Shown piece by piece: positions 37,117-48,419 of a DNA stretch of 64,000 nucleotides. The position numbers and the translations under genes are program-made. Origin of the DNA: Zelopaecilomyces penicillatus (Eukaryota; Ascomycota; Sordariomycetes; Hypocreales; Pseudodiploosporaceae); the NCBI GenBank assembly GCA_005765155.1, contig VCCP01000003.1, positions 1,488,001-1,552,000 of the forward strand. The letters are read 5' to 3'. The first letter of the stretch is position 1, and each line of letters opens with the position of its first letter. The notes beneath the pieces were generated by a model, which did no database searches, was not told where the DNA came from, and worked only from the letters and a program-made list of their open reading frames with translations.

Positions 37117-37988
37117 CGCAGTCCGGTCGAAAACACACACACACAACTCGCAGCAGGCAAAAAGGCACTGCGCTTCGGGGAGATGGTTTCGTGAGAAACT
37201 TCAGGGACTAAGGCTGGCGGGAGGGAGAAGGGGAAGAGGATTTTCCCCCAACGCACACAACTGGACCCGGAAAAGCAAAAGCCTGGTGCACTGCCGCCAC
37301 CGCTGGAACGAGCCGACTCAGGCGTTGATAGAGGGCCTGAGCAAGCACTAGGGGGTGCCGCCAGCAGCCAGCCAGCCAAATGCAGCGAGGGGGCTCTCCA
37401 CTGGTTGGTCAGCCTTGATTTCACGCCTTTTTTTTTTTTTTTTTTTTTTTTTGCGCGCATCTCAAATTTTCTCTTATCAGGTGGTCTTATCTTTTGGCCG
37501 GTTCATGTCGACATGTGGAGTGGGGCAACGTACATAAATCATGGTGCAGGCATTAGCATTAATTGAGCATTCATACGTTTTGAGTTGGATGCAAATCAAA
37601 GGTTGCGCATAAGGTTCAGCCATGGCATTCGACAAAATCACATCGCTCCAACGTCACTCATCACAGATACTTGCCGTACCATACATCCCTGCGTCCTGGC
37701 TGCGCCTAATCTTTGTCCCAGCACTCTCAGTTCCACATTCCAGACACATTCACAATGAAAATAGGCCAGTCGAATCGAATAATAGAATAAATCGCCATTG
37801 AGGGTATAATTATAGAAAAACATACATTAGAGTCACCCCAACACTCTGGGTAAAATATGCCGTGTCCATTGCTCCTTGTGCCTTGCGCTTGTCCCAGAGT
37901 ATGCTGTTTCAAAGATGGTATAGTGCCCATTAGTTTAATCAAACATAGAAAAAAGTCAAATGAATGCCCGGCCTCGGTTCATGACACA
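37117..37988. other. Elf1/New1 promoter region and Erf2 3' flank
   Basis: 872 bases between two minus-strand genes. It holds a 25-nt poly-T tract about 310 bases upstream of the Elf1/New1 start and a short CA run just before the start. No gene is seen. Confidence 0.55.
37428..37452 (+). repeat. Poly-T tract, 25 nt (poly-A on the gene strand)
   Basis: Perfect homopolymer in the Elf1/New1 upstream region. Poly(dA:dT) tracts exclude nucleosomes in fungal promoters, so a promoter role is plausible. Confidence 0.9.
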
Positions 37989-40123
37989 TCACGCTTCCTG
38001 TCCTTGGCTCTGCCCTCGTAGCGCCACCGGTCCCTCAAATCCTTGAGTCGGCGCATTTACTGCGTTCATTTCCAGCCCCTGAGAATTGGTCCTTGGACGC
38101 TGATCTCGGTGAACTCCCAGCCGTTGGTCGCCGTTCTCATACTTTGTTTTAAACTGGTAGTATGTGGGTGGTCGTGGACGACAGAGCACGGCCACAAAGT
38201 TCTTGAAAATGCCGCCTTGGGAAAACGCCCTATATCGTTCCTTCTTGGCAAACTTGTGGGAGTTCATGTACTCTCGAGTCGTCTCGCCCCTCGCCATCAA
38301 GAAAATGTGATATCCCGTCAGAGCAGCGGGGTAGAGGAATGCAACAAATCCGAGAATAACGAGAGCAAACGGACCACGGAAATGATCGATAGCTTCACCA
38401 AAGGAAACATCCTCTTTTTTTGAATAAAGAAGAAGTTGTGCGAGGCTGGTGCCGATGAGATAGAGAGATAAAAATGTTGCGGATGTCACAAATGTGAAGA
38501 AGAATCGGTAGTTGCGCTTGCCAACACAGTTATTAAGCCACACACAATGGTGGTCATGCGTCTCGATGCAGTTGTCGCATAGACGACAATGATGGGCACG
38601 GGGTGGTCGCCAGACGTTGCAGGTGCGGCAGTGCTTGACAGGTACCTCCATAGCTGCGGCATTGGGATCAGCTGACTTAACGAGCGTCCAGTCGTTTGTT
38701 GGGACCCCCATATGGAGGGGATCCGTGTGTGGAGGAAACTGGTGGAGATTTCTTGGAAGAATCTACAATAATTTGTTAGCATCATGATAAGGTGTCTTAT
38801 GAGGTGTCTTGCTTGTCCACATAGACCAATGTGCAAGGAAGTAGAGAAAAGGGAACTTACACCAGGATCCGAGACAGACGCATGGATGAAAGATGAGATG
38901 CAAATATAGGTGAGATATGCAAAGACAATCGGGACCGCAGGCGACACATTGTGCCACAACCATTCAGCCTCAAAGACAAAGAATAAAGCACAAGGCGTGA
39001 CGGCAAAGATGCCTGTGGCAATGTTCAAGGGTCGGTGCCTGGTGTTTTGCCATCGACCACCAAACCAAAAGACAGTATTACCGTCGAAGAATTGGTAGAC
39101 ACGGCCTTTGCTTTGCGGCTGAGTTGATGTCGGGGGAGTCTTGGGCTTTTGCTGCCCTTGTGAATCAACAGGCTCTAGACGCGGGGATGATGCCGTGGAT
39201 GAGAGTTTTTCCGCCCCATCGGTGCTCCGATTCTGACTGCCGAGTATTTGCTCATTTGAACCAGGTAAAAGAAACGTTGATCGAAATGACCTTGAGGATT
39301 TTGTTGGAACTGACGGATTCCCCAAATCCAGAGGACTTCTAACAGCGCTGACATTGACTGCGTGGTGAACAGCGTCAGGTTTCATGTGCAGCGGGCGGAT
39401 GCTATCAGTAATGCTGCCAGTGGCATAATATCCTGCACTCGGGCTCGTAGTCCTCGTTCCTGCAATTCGTTCCAAGGTATCCTGTTCCGTCATCTCAGTT
39501 CCACGAGATGGTGGTGGCCGTCGGTTATCATCGTCGCCCAGGTTGCGCTGAAGCTCTGCAAGTGGGCTTGGTGTATAGCCTTGAACTACACTTCCGGCAA
39601 TATCAGTAGCATTATCATCCAAGTCTCCCAGCTGCTGTTCCTGATGTTGCTGTTGCTGTGGTTGTGATACAGTGGGGGGCCGTGCTGCACCAGCTCTTTG
39701 AGCTTGTAGCTTTTGTGAGCTCATAGGGTGAAAAAATGCATTGGACGTTAGTGACGGAACATGGCTTCGGGATGTCAGACTTGGTGATCGTCCGAGGGAG
39801 CCAGCTGTAGTACTTGTCACGCTTCCCCTTTTGGAAGGAAAGCCAGCAAAATTCTTCCGCACAGAACCATGCCAGGGGCCTTTTGTGATTGATGCTGAGC
39901 GCGCTACGGATGTCGGGCTTCTCGGTTGCGTTGTTCCAGATGTCTGTGCTCTGTTGTTATCGTTGTTGTTGTTGTTGTCGCCATCCTCGCTGGCGATATC
40001 GGTCATACGAGATGATATGACACTAGGAGCACGACCGGAGTCTAAACGCGGAACAAATGGTGATGGGAAAGGCTGGTCTTCGCCGGGTGACGCGGACCAG
40101 TCACTGTGGCCTTGAGAAGCCAT
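37989..40123 (-). CDS. erf2: DHHC palmitoyltransferase, Erf2-like
   Basis: Predicted 678-residue protein S-acyltransferase. Minus-strand exons: 40123-38861 and 38762-37989 (2037 nt, phase 0). About 350 N-terminal residues are low-complexity (Ser/Pro-rich, an Asn run, Gln runs). A core with four membrane helices follows. Splicing joins SDPG to ILPRNLHQFPP, an Erf2-typical linker. The Cys-rich domain ends in THDHHC, with the acyl-accepting cysteine at 494 (DHHC 491-494), followed by NNCVGKRNYRFF. After the last helix comes a TTREYMN motif (TTxE). Erf2, with Erf4, palmitoylates Ras at the ER/Golgi; the Ras substrate is by homology. The long disordered N terminus is usual for filamentous fungi. 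Confidence 0.9.
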
Positions 40124-42244
40124 GGTGATGATCTAATGCAGTTTGGTCTTAGAATGCAGCCCTATAACATGTCCTGTTTGACGATATGGAAGCAAGCGAG
40201 TTTAAGCTCTTCACACTCGGCTTTCTCGGAAGTCGAGTCGCACAACAGGGCAGAGCAGTGCACTTGAAATGAAATTACTGCAGCGCAGTGTCGTGGTTAC
40301 GCGTGTGTATACACAAGAAGAGGCGAGATGCACAGTTCTGACGTCGTCGGCTTTCCAATGGAATATCGCGTGAAAACTGATTTGTTGTCGGGTCTGCCGT
40401 CGATTCGTGGAGAGACTAAGCGCGAGATGAACAGGTTGTTGAGTCGGCGGGTGATTAGGAATTTTATAAGGAGCGTGTCGCAAAAGAGAGTTGGAAAGAA
40501 AAAAAAACCACAAAAGTCTAATAGAACACGATTAAGTTTTGCCTCAAAGGCTGGATGGAGGGCAAAATAACGTCAGAAAGGGAGTGGAGCCGGTTGATGC
40601 AGGAAGAAAAGGGAGGCGAGAATGTGGGATGGAGGGATACAATGATGGATGGAGAGGTGAAGAGACGCCTGCGAGACAGGAGGAGATGCAGACAGACAGC
40701 GCCAACAGCCGGACTGCTCTTTTTTTCTCTCCCCTAGCCGTCGTTGCTTTTTTTGGCGTGACGGGTGAGGTGAGAGGTGCAAAGAGGAAATAGTAAGGCA
40801 GGACGTCGTGGTACGAGTGGTGGTTAGTTGGGTTGGCCTCTTTACTTTTTGCTGCTGTTGCTGGCTGCTACGGTTGCTGCTGTGGCACCTCATAGCTAAT
40901 TACATCTGCTGGGGCCGGGCTGCGCGAACGCTTGGGCCGTCCCTATTAACGTTAGCACGTACGTAAAAGGGGCGGCGTAATCAAGATGAATGCACAATGT
41001 CTCCACTCTGGCACGCTGCACGCCTGTGCAAATGCACTGGGTGCCAGGCCAGGGTACAGCAGTGGTGGGTGCGCCCAGCACCCGCGAACAGGTACCTACC
41101 ACGCAGCAAACCCACTGTCAAGTACCAGGAGCCTGGCCTCCAACTTAGCGGTCCTTGGAGCAGTGGAGGAAGAGGAAGAAGGCAGCACAGCACTACCGGA
41201 CAATGTGAGCACCTAACCTAGCCTCGGAACGCACTAGTAATTACACCACTGTAGCACACGACGTCCAAGCGGAGGGCCTGCCGGGACAGACGGGTAGGTG
41301 CAGCCAGCCATCCATCATCCATCATCCATCATCCATCACCCACCTCCAGGTACTTGTCCCTTCCAACCATCCGGACCCAACCAACTAGGTACCTACCAAC
41401 CAACCAACCAGCAGAGCTCACCAGCCAACCAGCTAGCAAACCAGCCAACTTCTGTCTATCCATCTCGCTCGCAGCCGTTTTTGGTTTGCTGTTGCACCCA
41501 GCGGCCAGGCTCAGCTTGGCTGGCCCGTCCTGGTCATCCACGGCGCTCGAACATCAAACCTGCAGCGATAGCGCCAGACGGGTCAGTGCCCATCCACGCA
41601 ATAAAGTACCATACAAGCCAAACCCTCAACCAGCCGTAGCAACCACCTGTGGACGCAGCCCCGATCCAGATCGCCATAGCTTGCCTTCCCTCGAAGATAA
41701 TATCTACAAGCAGAAGGCGGCAAGTAATCGACAAATCGTTACAGGCATTACTCACTCGCCTGGAATGTCGCACTGAAAGCATCCTACTAAAGTGGTCGCG
41801 CAGTAATTTCTCTGCTTTTAAAGAGACCTCAATGCACTGCTGTCGGTCGGTGGAAACCAGCGTGGTGTCTGGGGGTTCTGGTGCTCTAGCTTCCTGTAGG
41901 CGTTGAACGAACATGCTTCTTGTTCGTGAGCCCCGCCCTTCATTGGCCTTATTGGCCCGTGGGAAATTGCCCACCGTCACTTCTCCACTCGCGTCATTGA
42001 TGCCTAGGCTTTCAGGCCACGAACATTCTCAGTCATGATTACGTCGGTCTTCTCTCAAGCCAAACGTGATACAGCACGTGATAAAGTCCGCATCTAGCAT
42101 TGGCCAATGAGGTTGTTGGAAACCTTTGCGTGAAATCATCATTGCAAGCTTGCAAAGAGATCTTCCGAGAGTGAGAGCTGGTGTTTCCATACCCGGACCA
42201 CACCACTTCCAACCACAACCACAACTCACCAACATCAATCCACC
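40124..42244. other. 2.1 kb divergent region, Erf2/small mitochondrial protein
   Basis: Upstream of both flanking genes. It contains a CCATCAT tandem repeat (41312-41338) and CCAA-rich stretches (41390-41460). No frame is convincing. Confidence 0.5.
41312..41338 (+). repeat. (CCATCAT)4 tandem repeat
   Basis: Just under four copies of a seven-base unit in the divergent intergenic region. Confidence 0.9.
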
Positions 42245-42868
42245 ATGGCTTCCCACGTTGCCCGACGATTCTTTTCCACCACCATTCGCCGCCTGCAGGA
42301 GGCTGAGAAGAATGAGCTCAAGAAGGAGAGCAAGCGCAACCCCGAGATCATGGTGCGTTCTTTTACCATTGCCTCGGCCTAGTTTCCCATATCGACCATG
42401 CATCACGCATCACGCACCAGCCCTATGACGCCATTTTTTCGATCTTCCAAAACTATGTCAATTTTGACTAATAATGTTCAATCGACTTGTAGGTCCTCGG
42501 CGGTGTGATGGTCGCCGCTCTCGGCGGCGCTGGCTACTACTTTGGTATGGAACACTTCCACCCACAATGCGAATTTTTTGGTCAACACCGGGTATCAAGG
42601 GAGAAACAACAACTAACGATGATTTTTTACTTTCTCAGGCTCAAGCCCTACTGGTGCTGTCTCCGAGACCACAGTCTCCATCCCTCGGGACGGCATGCCC
42701 TGGGAGGGTGACGCCGAGGGCAAGTACAAGTACTACCCTGGAGGTGACGTCTCCAAGGAGCCCAGAAACGCTCCCAGCGCTCTCAATGCCGTCGTCGTTC
42801 CCAATGTGACTCTCCCCAAGGAGCTGCACGACAAGTACAACAAGTGGGGTAAGGAGGGTTATCCTTGA
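42245..42868 (+). CDS. Small mitochondrial single-pass membrane protein, unknown function
   Basis: Predicted 129-residue protein. Exons: 42245-42352, 42493-42544, 42639-42868 (390 nt, phases agree). The ATG sits in a strong fungal context (CACCATGGC). The N terminus is an Arg-rich amphipathic presequence (ARRFFSTTIRRL), then a charged Lys/Glu segment. A transmembrane helix (VLGGVMVAALGGAGYYF, about 37-53) is encoded almost exactly by the 52-nt middle exon. A soluble C-terminal domain of about 75 residues follows, with DGMPWEGD and a KYKYYP block. I do not recognise the family. The organisation suggests an inner-membrane protein facing the intermembrane space. It ends 495 bases from the convergent phosphoserine phosphatase gene. 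Confidence 0.8.
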
Positions 42869-43362
42869 GAAAGCCAAGAGAGGCAGTGAGGATAGCAGTG
42901 GCAGAAATCAGCAAAAAAAGAGGCGGGCCCTGAACGGGTGGGGGAGGATCACTCGACGACGTGCTGGAGAAAGACGTAGGAATGAAACAAGAAGGGCCAA
43001 GTCGCCTTTGTAGAACTTACAGTTGGGGGAGTATTCAAGCATTGGGCCATGTTTTGACCTGCAAATATTCCAATAAGACCTAGTTATTACTTTTCCATCA
43101 TACAACCATAAATGATAACTTGAGATGAGAATGATATTCAGCAGTCATGGAATTCCTATCTCAATATCCGCTATCATAATGTCATTAATATGGAAAACCT
43201 GCCATCCAGAGCTCACCAGCCGGGAAATCTGGGTAAAAGAAGACACATCCAGAAACTCTGACCCTTGCGGCACCCTTCTTTCCCTCCCTTGCACCAACAA
43301 CCGTGGAGGGGAAAATCCAAAGAAGCTTAACCCCTTTCCTCCCCTGCGCCTTCCCTTCATCT
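42869..43362. other. Convergent intergenic spacer
   Basis: 3' flanks of the small mitochondrial protein gene and the phosphoserine phosphatase gene. No coding signal. Confidence 0.5.
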
Positions 43363-44829
43363 TTACGCAATCAGCATGTCGATTTCCTCGGCAGTAAGGC
43401 CAAACAGGTAGAGCAAGTCCAGCATGCTCTCTCCATTTAGCCGCGCGCCAGCCTCCATTTGTACCATCGGCTTCGCATTCCACGCCACACCAAGGCCAGC
43501 CTTTTCTAGCATCAGGAGGTCGTTGGCGCCGTCGCCGACAGCCACAACTTGCGAGAGCTGGAAGTTCTCCCTAGCTGCGATTTCAACGAGGAGGTCGCGT
43601 TTGCGCTCCTTGCCCACAATTGTGCCCTTGACCTCGCCCGTGAGCCGTCCGTCCTCACCAACTACCACCTCGTTGGCATGTGCGTAGTCGATGCCCAGCT
43701 CCTGAGCGAGCCAGCTCGTCAGGGGCAAGAATCCGCCAGACAGCACCGCTGTCTTAACTCCGAGGCGTTTGAGGGCCCGAATCAACTCACGCACTCCGTT
43801 GGTCACATTTAGGATAGGTCGTAGATCCTCGAATATGGAGGCGGGGAGGCCCTTGAGAAGAGCTACACGCTCACGGAAAGATGCCTCAAATTCCAACTCC
43901 CCAAGCATGGCACGGTGAGTAATGTCGGCGACGCGGGCAGCCAGATCTGAGGGGTCCTTTATGGTCTCTGCAAGGAGGTCAATAACCTCCTGGGTAATGA
44001 GGGTACTGTCCATGTCAAAAACTACTAATCTGGGGTGTTTCCTCCAGAGCTGTTCCTTTTGCAAAGTCACATCAACATTCCATTCCCTCTCAAATCGATA
44101 AATCATCTCATGCTTTCGGAGATCCGACAAGCTGAGGTACTTGGGCGATGGAGCGGGTGTAAGAAGCAGCTCAACGACACGTGGGTTTTCCGGGTTATCC
44201 AGGCATCGGTGGGACGAGTGCGGCTCGTCTGCGTCATTGGGGAGAGGAAAGGTTGACATGAGATGGAGAAAGGAGGTAATACACAATGGGGAGACGTAGG
44301 AGCCGTACAGATGATCCAGCTGCTCCAGGTCCTGCGTTGGGGGCTCCAGCGGGAACTCGTCAATGTTGGCTGTCGGGGCCATGTTCGCTGGCAGCGAATC
44401 GCTGCTATCCGTCAAGCCGGAGCCGCCCTTTGCTGGTGGTCGTTGCCCAGCGGCGCTCGAGGTGGACGACGAGCGCTCATGTCCCTTGTAAAAGAGCGTC
44501 ACTGCCAGCTTGTCTGTCCGCTGTCCAGCAGGCGGGGCGCAGTTAGGATGAGAATAGCTGTGGGTGATGCCGCTATCCACGATGATGGGTGGGTTCTCGG
44601 CGGACGGAATGCCATTGAAGGGCGGGTGAATCGGCTTAGGCGACGTGCGATTAGCCAGGCCGACCGCGGAAAGGTCCTCGACAACGGTGTCAATGCCATG
44701 GTGTCCATCGGGCTGCCTCGGGGCGCGATACTGTTGGTGGTCGCTGAGATAGGAGCTGCTGCGCATGTTGCTCGTCAACTGCGGCCGGCGAGCGGTTTGC
44801 TTCGCGGCGGCGCTTCCGGCATCGGACAT
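43363..44829 (-). CDS. Phosphoserine phosphatase (SER2/SerB type)
   Basis: Single-exon gene of 488 residues. It is a HAD-superfamily enzyme that performs the last step of serine synthesis, from O-phosphoserine to serine plus phosphate, in the cytosol. HAD motif I is DMDST (FDMDSTLITQE, near residue 270), motif II is LSGGF, and motif IV is GDGANDLLML. An ACT-like region precedes the catalytic domain (KLAVTLFYKG onward), and about 110 low-complexity N-terminal residues come first. The first in-frame Met is 25 codons upstream (44904), with an Ala-rich stretch between. I prefer 44829 because MSDAG begins after a purine/pyrimidine-simple leader. The yeast enzyme is shorter; the long N terminus is a filamentous-fungal feature. 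Confidence 0.9.
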   Translation of the reverse strand: MSDAGSAAAKQTARRPQLTSNMRSSSYLSDHQQYRAPRQPDGHHGIDTVVEDLSAVGLANRTSPKPIHPPFNGIPSAENPPIIVDSGITHSYSHPNCAPPAGQRTDKLAVTLFYKGHERSSSTSSAAGQRPPAKGGSGLTDSSDSLPANMAPTANIDEFPLEPPTQDLEQLDHLYGSYVSPLCITSFLHLMSTFPLPNDADEPHSSHRCLDNPENPRVVELLLTPAPSPKYLSLSDLRKHEMIYRFEREWNVDVTLQKEQLWRKHPRLVVFDMDSTLITQEVIDLLAETIKDPSDLAARVADITHRAMLGELEFEASFRERVALLKGLPASIFEDLRPILNVTNGVRELIRALKRLGVKTAVLSGGFLPLTSWLAQELGIDYAHANEVVVGEDGRLTGEVKGTIVGKERKRDLLVEIAARENFQLSQVVAVGDGANDLLMLEKAGLGVAWNAKPMVQMEAGARLNGESMLDLLYLFGLTAEEIDMLIA

Positions 44830-46370
44830 GATGGCGGCTGCTGCGGCGAAAGAGAGAAGAGAGAGAGAGTTTTTTCGTGTACGGCTCTCCTTGAATGGAT
44901 ACAAGTGAAAAGAGTGAGCTTCACTCTATGGTATGGAAAGTGTATGGAGGGCCAAGATGCCGTTCGTGGGTGCTCTCCTCAGGTGAGGGGCAAAGAAGCA
45001 GCCCCACGATAGTACTTGAGTTTCCTAGACAGAAAAAGACGTCTCCTCGTCCAGCTTGCAGTTCGTCTCCCTGTGCTCTCTATGCTGTGAATTTTTTTTC
45101 TTTGTAACTTGAAGCTTTTCGCAATCGCAAGTCAACCTGGGCCGAATAGAGGGAATGAATAGAGGAAATGTCTGTTGCGGTGTTTCGGGGGCCAGGCTGC
45201 AACTCAGGTACAGCAGACTGACTGGAGGAGAAAGTCCAGGGCATGGAGGTTTGGCTTGGGGGACAGACGTTGGTGACGCGCCCCACCCTTGGGCTTAGCT
45301 TATCTCATCCTCGTGCAGCCAGGGGTCTTTCCTCTAGGCGCATTAGTACGTATGTATGACTACCGAGTAAACATGTGGCCACGTAGATTCATCAACATCA
45401 GTCAACTTCACCCTCAGCTGTCTATCTGTTTCGGGACTAGATCATCTATTCTTTTGGAAGGGTGCACAAGTACCACATGTGCATTTAATTGTTTGATGGG
45501 TTGCTCTGGAAGACCGAGTTGCGAAGTCAATCATGGATGATCCTGTCGCAAAGGTACCAGGTGAAGGAGGTAGCCTCGCGGGATGACGTCGGCAGCACCC
45601 AGATCATTGGATGTACCGATTTGACCTGGATTACCCCTCATAAAAGTACAGACGGTTTTTTTCACATCAGGTCGCATTCACACACAATACAAAAATCAGA
45701 TTCACAAATCCTTCAAGGCCTAGATTGCAAAGATGCACCGTCCCCACTACTAGATACCGGAGTTGAGCTCCGGCAGCCTACCAAACAGACGATGCGAGTT
45801 CACCATCGGATCCGCAAACGCTACAACTCCACAGAGCATGATTCGCCGAATTAGTACCAATACTTCGGCTGAGCAAGACACATGGCGTCATGGGGCAGGA
45901 TGACAACTGACTCCAGTACGGGAGTACAAAGTACAGCTTTATATATTGCAACAATGCACAAATATTGACACCACAGTACATTATTGGCAACACACCCACC
46001 ACTGATGCCACGTTGGTGCATCGCAGATCAAACACCCAAGAAAATCACTCTGACAAGTGCTCACGGTCTAGGCCTATACACTCTTCTTACCTGTAACTAG
46101 CTTTGCAAGCTTGAAACTGGTCTTCTCCCGACTCTTCGGTATGAAGTTGATGTGGCGTCCAATGCCGTACGACTGCGGCTGGAAATGGACTCAAAGTGGC
46201 TGCTTCAGAAAGTGCTTCAGAAGTGGGGTTGATAACGGTTTGGGACCAACTTGAAATAAAAAAAGCAGTCTGTTTCTGAAGCTTGGTTTTAATAATCTTT
46301 TAGTCCAGTAAACCAACATGTAAAAGCCGAGTCTTTTGATACTCCTTGGGGACTAGGTAGTTGTAAACCA
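44830..46370. other. Intergenic, phosphoserine phosphatase to ACT protein
   Basis: 1.5 kb between two minus-strand genes. Open frames are short and motif-free. It serves as the phosphatase promoter and the ACT-gene 3' flank. Confidence 0.5.
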
Positions 46371-46820
46371 TCACGACTTGCCCGCAGACCCCACCTCTCT
46401 TTTCTTCTCCTCCGCCAATTCCGCTAACACCTGTACCGCCTCCTCTCCCCTTCCCTCAGGAACAAACAAATGATCGTGATAAAACCCGCTAACGGGATTC
46501 ACACCCATCGCCCTTGTCGCCAACCGCGTCGCAATCACAGCCATGAAGCCGACCGCCTCCAGGCTCGATGTGACGTCCAGGGTAATCATCTGGCACGGGA
46601 AGAAGTAGTCTAGATTCTTGGCCTCTGCGCACTCTTTGGTCACAATCACGGTGACGCCCTCTGACTCCCGGAACAGCAGCTGGATCTCAGATAGGGGTGG
46701 GAGCTGGGCTGAGTCCTTGACTGTCGCAAAAACGTATGTTGCTGGGTGGAGGACGGTTGTCAATGTCGCTAGGAGTGTGGATAAGGAGGTTTCTCCAGGG
46801 TCGCTGATGAGAGTCGACAT
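46371..46820 (-). CDS. ACT-domain protein (DUF2241-like)
   Basis: Single-exon gene of 149 residues. The sequence has the two-lobe ACT layout of small stand-alone fungal/bacterial proteins: LHPATYVFATV in the first strand, VTVIVTKECAEAKNL, and then SLEAVGFMAVIATRLA and NPVSGFYHDHLFVP. ACT domains bind amino acids allosterically; no catalytic domain is attached and the ligand is unknown. The pattern resembles CASTOR-like/DUF2241 proteins. It is tandem with the metallophosphoesterase gene on the same strand but 590 bases away, so they are not obviously co-transcribed. Confidence 0.82.
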   Translation of the reverse strand: MSTLISDPGETSLSTLLATLTTVLHPATYVFATVKDSAQLPPLSEIQLLFRESEGVTVIVTKECAEAKNLDYFFPCQMITLDVTSSLEAVGFMAVIATRLATRAMGVNPVSGFYHDHLFVPEGRGEEAVQVLAELAEEKKREVGSAGKS

Positions 46821-47408
46821 TTTGTTTGGTAATTGGTATTTCTTATTTTGATGGTCCCTGATTTATGTCTGTGGAATATGGCCTTTGGCGATTGGTTTAT
46901 ATAAATGCGTTCCTTGAGTTTTCAGTCATGTCTTGATGAAACCAGCCAAGTGGTAGGTTCGGTAGTGTGCGCCTTATGTCATCTAAAGGGCGCCGTCAAT
47001 TCCCTCAATTGTAAAACCAATAAAACTTTGCTAAATGATGAGGGATAGGATTTTCCCTATATGCATAGAAACATGCATTTTTTTTACTAAATTCTCAAAA
47101 GAGAATTCATGTTTTGTACAAAATATTACCGTGCTTACAATACACCATTATTGTTTACGCGGCATGGCACTTACACTGTGCCATTGCAGCAATTACAGCT
47201 ATTGCCAGTAACTTCTATTTCTATGCTAATCCATTGTCGAAATTTAGAATCATCAATGGACTTGTTGCATTACTCATCCAGTATTATCTAGTGTCTGCAG
47301 AATTAGGGGTTGTGCGAAACTGTTCTCTCAAGAACGTCGATGTTCCTTCAAAACGTTCACAACTGTCGCCTGTCTTTTTTTTACAATAGTATAATTAATC
47401 CATTATAA
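46821..47408. other. AT-rich intergenic, ACT protein to phosphoesterase
   Basis: 588 bases, notably AT-rich at 46980-47410. It is the ACT-gene promoter and the 3' flank of the phosphoesterase gene. No gene is seen. Confidence 0.5.
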
Positions 47409-48419
47409 TTAATAGGTGCCGACATCAATATCACGTCCCAAATCGAATTCAACAAGCCATGGAAGATGATTCAGCTCCGTGTCTCCCTTGGTTGATGCGT
47501 TGACGAACAATGTCTGCCCATCACCAAGAGGCATGTCGTCGTCACTACAGTGACTTGTTTGATAGCAGTTCTGCTTTTTCCAATGACGGACATTTTCATT
47601 TCTCCTCTGCCTTTCCTCCGCAGACTCAAACTCCGATTTCTTGAGACTTGAGAGTGTTTCAATTACTGAAGACTTTTCGTTGTCAATATCGCTAAAATGC
47701 GAGGGATTGTCTGAGATTATTGGTCGCCAAGTAACCAGTTTCGCCCCCCAGCCATTATGTACATGGCCAAAGCAGTGAATCCGAGGTTGAGATTTAGCTA
47801 TGGCTGCGAATAGTTGAGGACAGCCAATCCTTTTCTTGTCCGCTGTCATGTCCATGATTCCTCGTGGTGGGCCGTGTGTGATGACGATGTCTGTTCCCTT
47901 TGGGATATTGAAGTTGTGCATATTACTGTACTGGAAGCCCCATTCACCACCAGTTGATGGAGTGTACGGACTTGCGTAAATGCTTAGTACTGTGCCATTC
48001 TGAAGAGTGATTTGATGTGAACCTTGACTCAATAACATGATGTTTTGTTCTTTGGCTTGCTGCAACAGCTCTCTAGCACCACCATAATCAGCAAATTCAT
48101 TCTTGATCAGACTTTCCTCAAGATTCTCTCCAATTAGCCGGTTGGCCTCTGCAATTTTTTGCTTGAAAACAGGCACATCTAGTGTAAAGTCATGATTGCC
48201 AGCGATAATTAGCTTCACCGGTGCTATGATATCCATGAGCAGCTGTATTGTTTGTTGGAATTCGTCCAACTTTGAATGCTCGGTGAAATCACCGCAATGA
48301 ATAGCCATATCAGCGGACTCTTGAGGTTTCATACCTGGCGGGAAGCTCAGGCCATGAGTGTCAGAGATGATGAGGACTCGAATCTTGGTGCGGCAGGAGC
48401 TTTTAGTAAGAGTATCCAT
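47409..48419 (-). CDS. Calcineurin-like metallophosphoesterase
   Basis: Single-exon gene of 336 residues. The metallophosphoesterase metal-binding set is complete: DTHG (D/H near 20-23), GDF, GNHD, THGPP and GHVH. It matches the small MPPED/UPF0046-type fungal phosphoesterases, which hydrolyse phosphoesters using two divalent metal ions; the physiological substrate is unknown. A charged insertion of about 50 residues (EERQRRNENVRHWKK) separates the GHVH motif from the last strand (TLFVNAST). Third codon positions are visibly A/T-rich compared with the PAPS reductase or GT2 genes. No signal peptide is visible. Confidence 0.85.
   Translation of the reverse strand: MDTLTKSSCRTKIRVLIISDTHGLSFPPGMKPQESADMAIHCGDFTEHSKLDEFQQTIQLLMDIIAPVKLIIAGNHDFTLDVPVFKQKIAEANRLIGENLEESLIKNEFADYGGARELLQQAKEQNIMLLSQGSHQITLQNGTVLSIYASPYTPSTGGEWGFQYSNMHNFNIPKGTDIVITHGPPRGIMDMTADKKRIGCPQLFAAIAKSQPRIHCFGHVHNGWGAKLVTWRPIISDNPSHFSDIDNEKSSVIETLSSLKKSEFESAEERQRRNENVRHWKKQNCYQTSHCSDDDMPLGDGQTLFVNASTKGDTELNHLPWLVEFDLGRDIDVGTY

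Noticed and set aside
41312..41460. CRISPR-like or satellite array
   Set aside because: Only four short CCATCAT units and loose CCAA runs without spacers; ordinary simple repeats in a eukaryotic genome.
44263..45012. 249-codon plus-strand open frame
   Set aside because: Antisense to the phosphoserine phosphatase gene and its leader, Arg/Gly-rich without motif.
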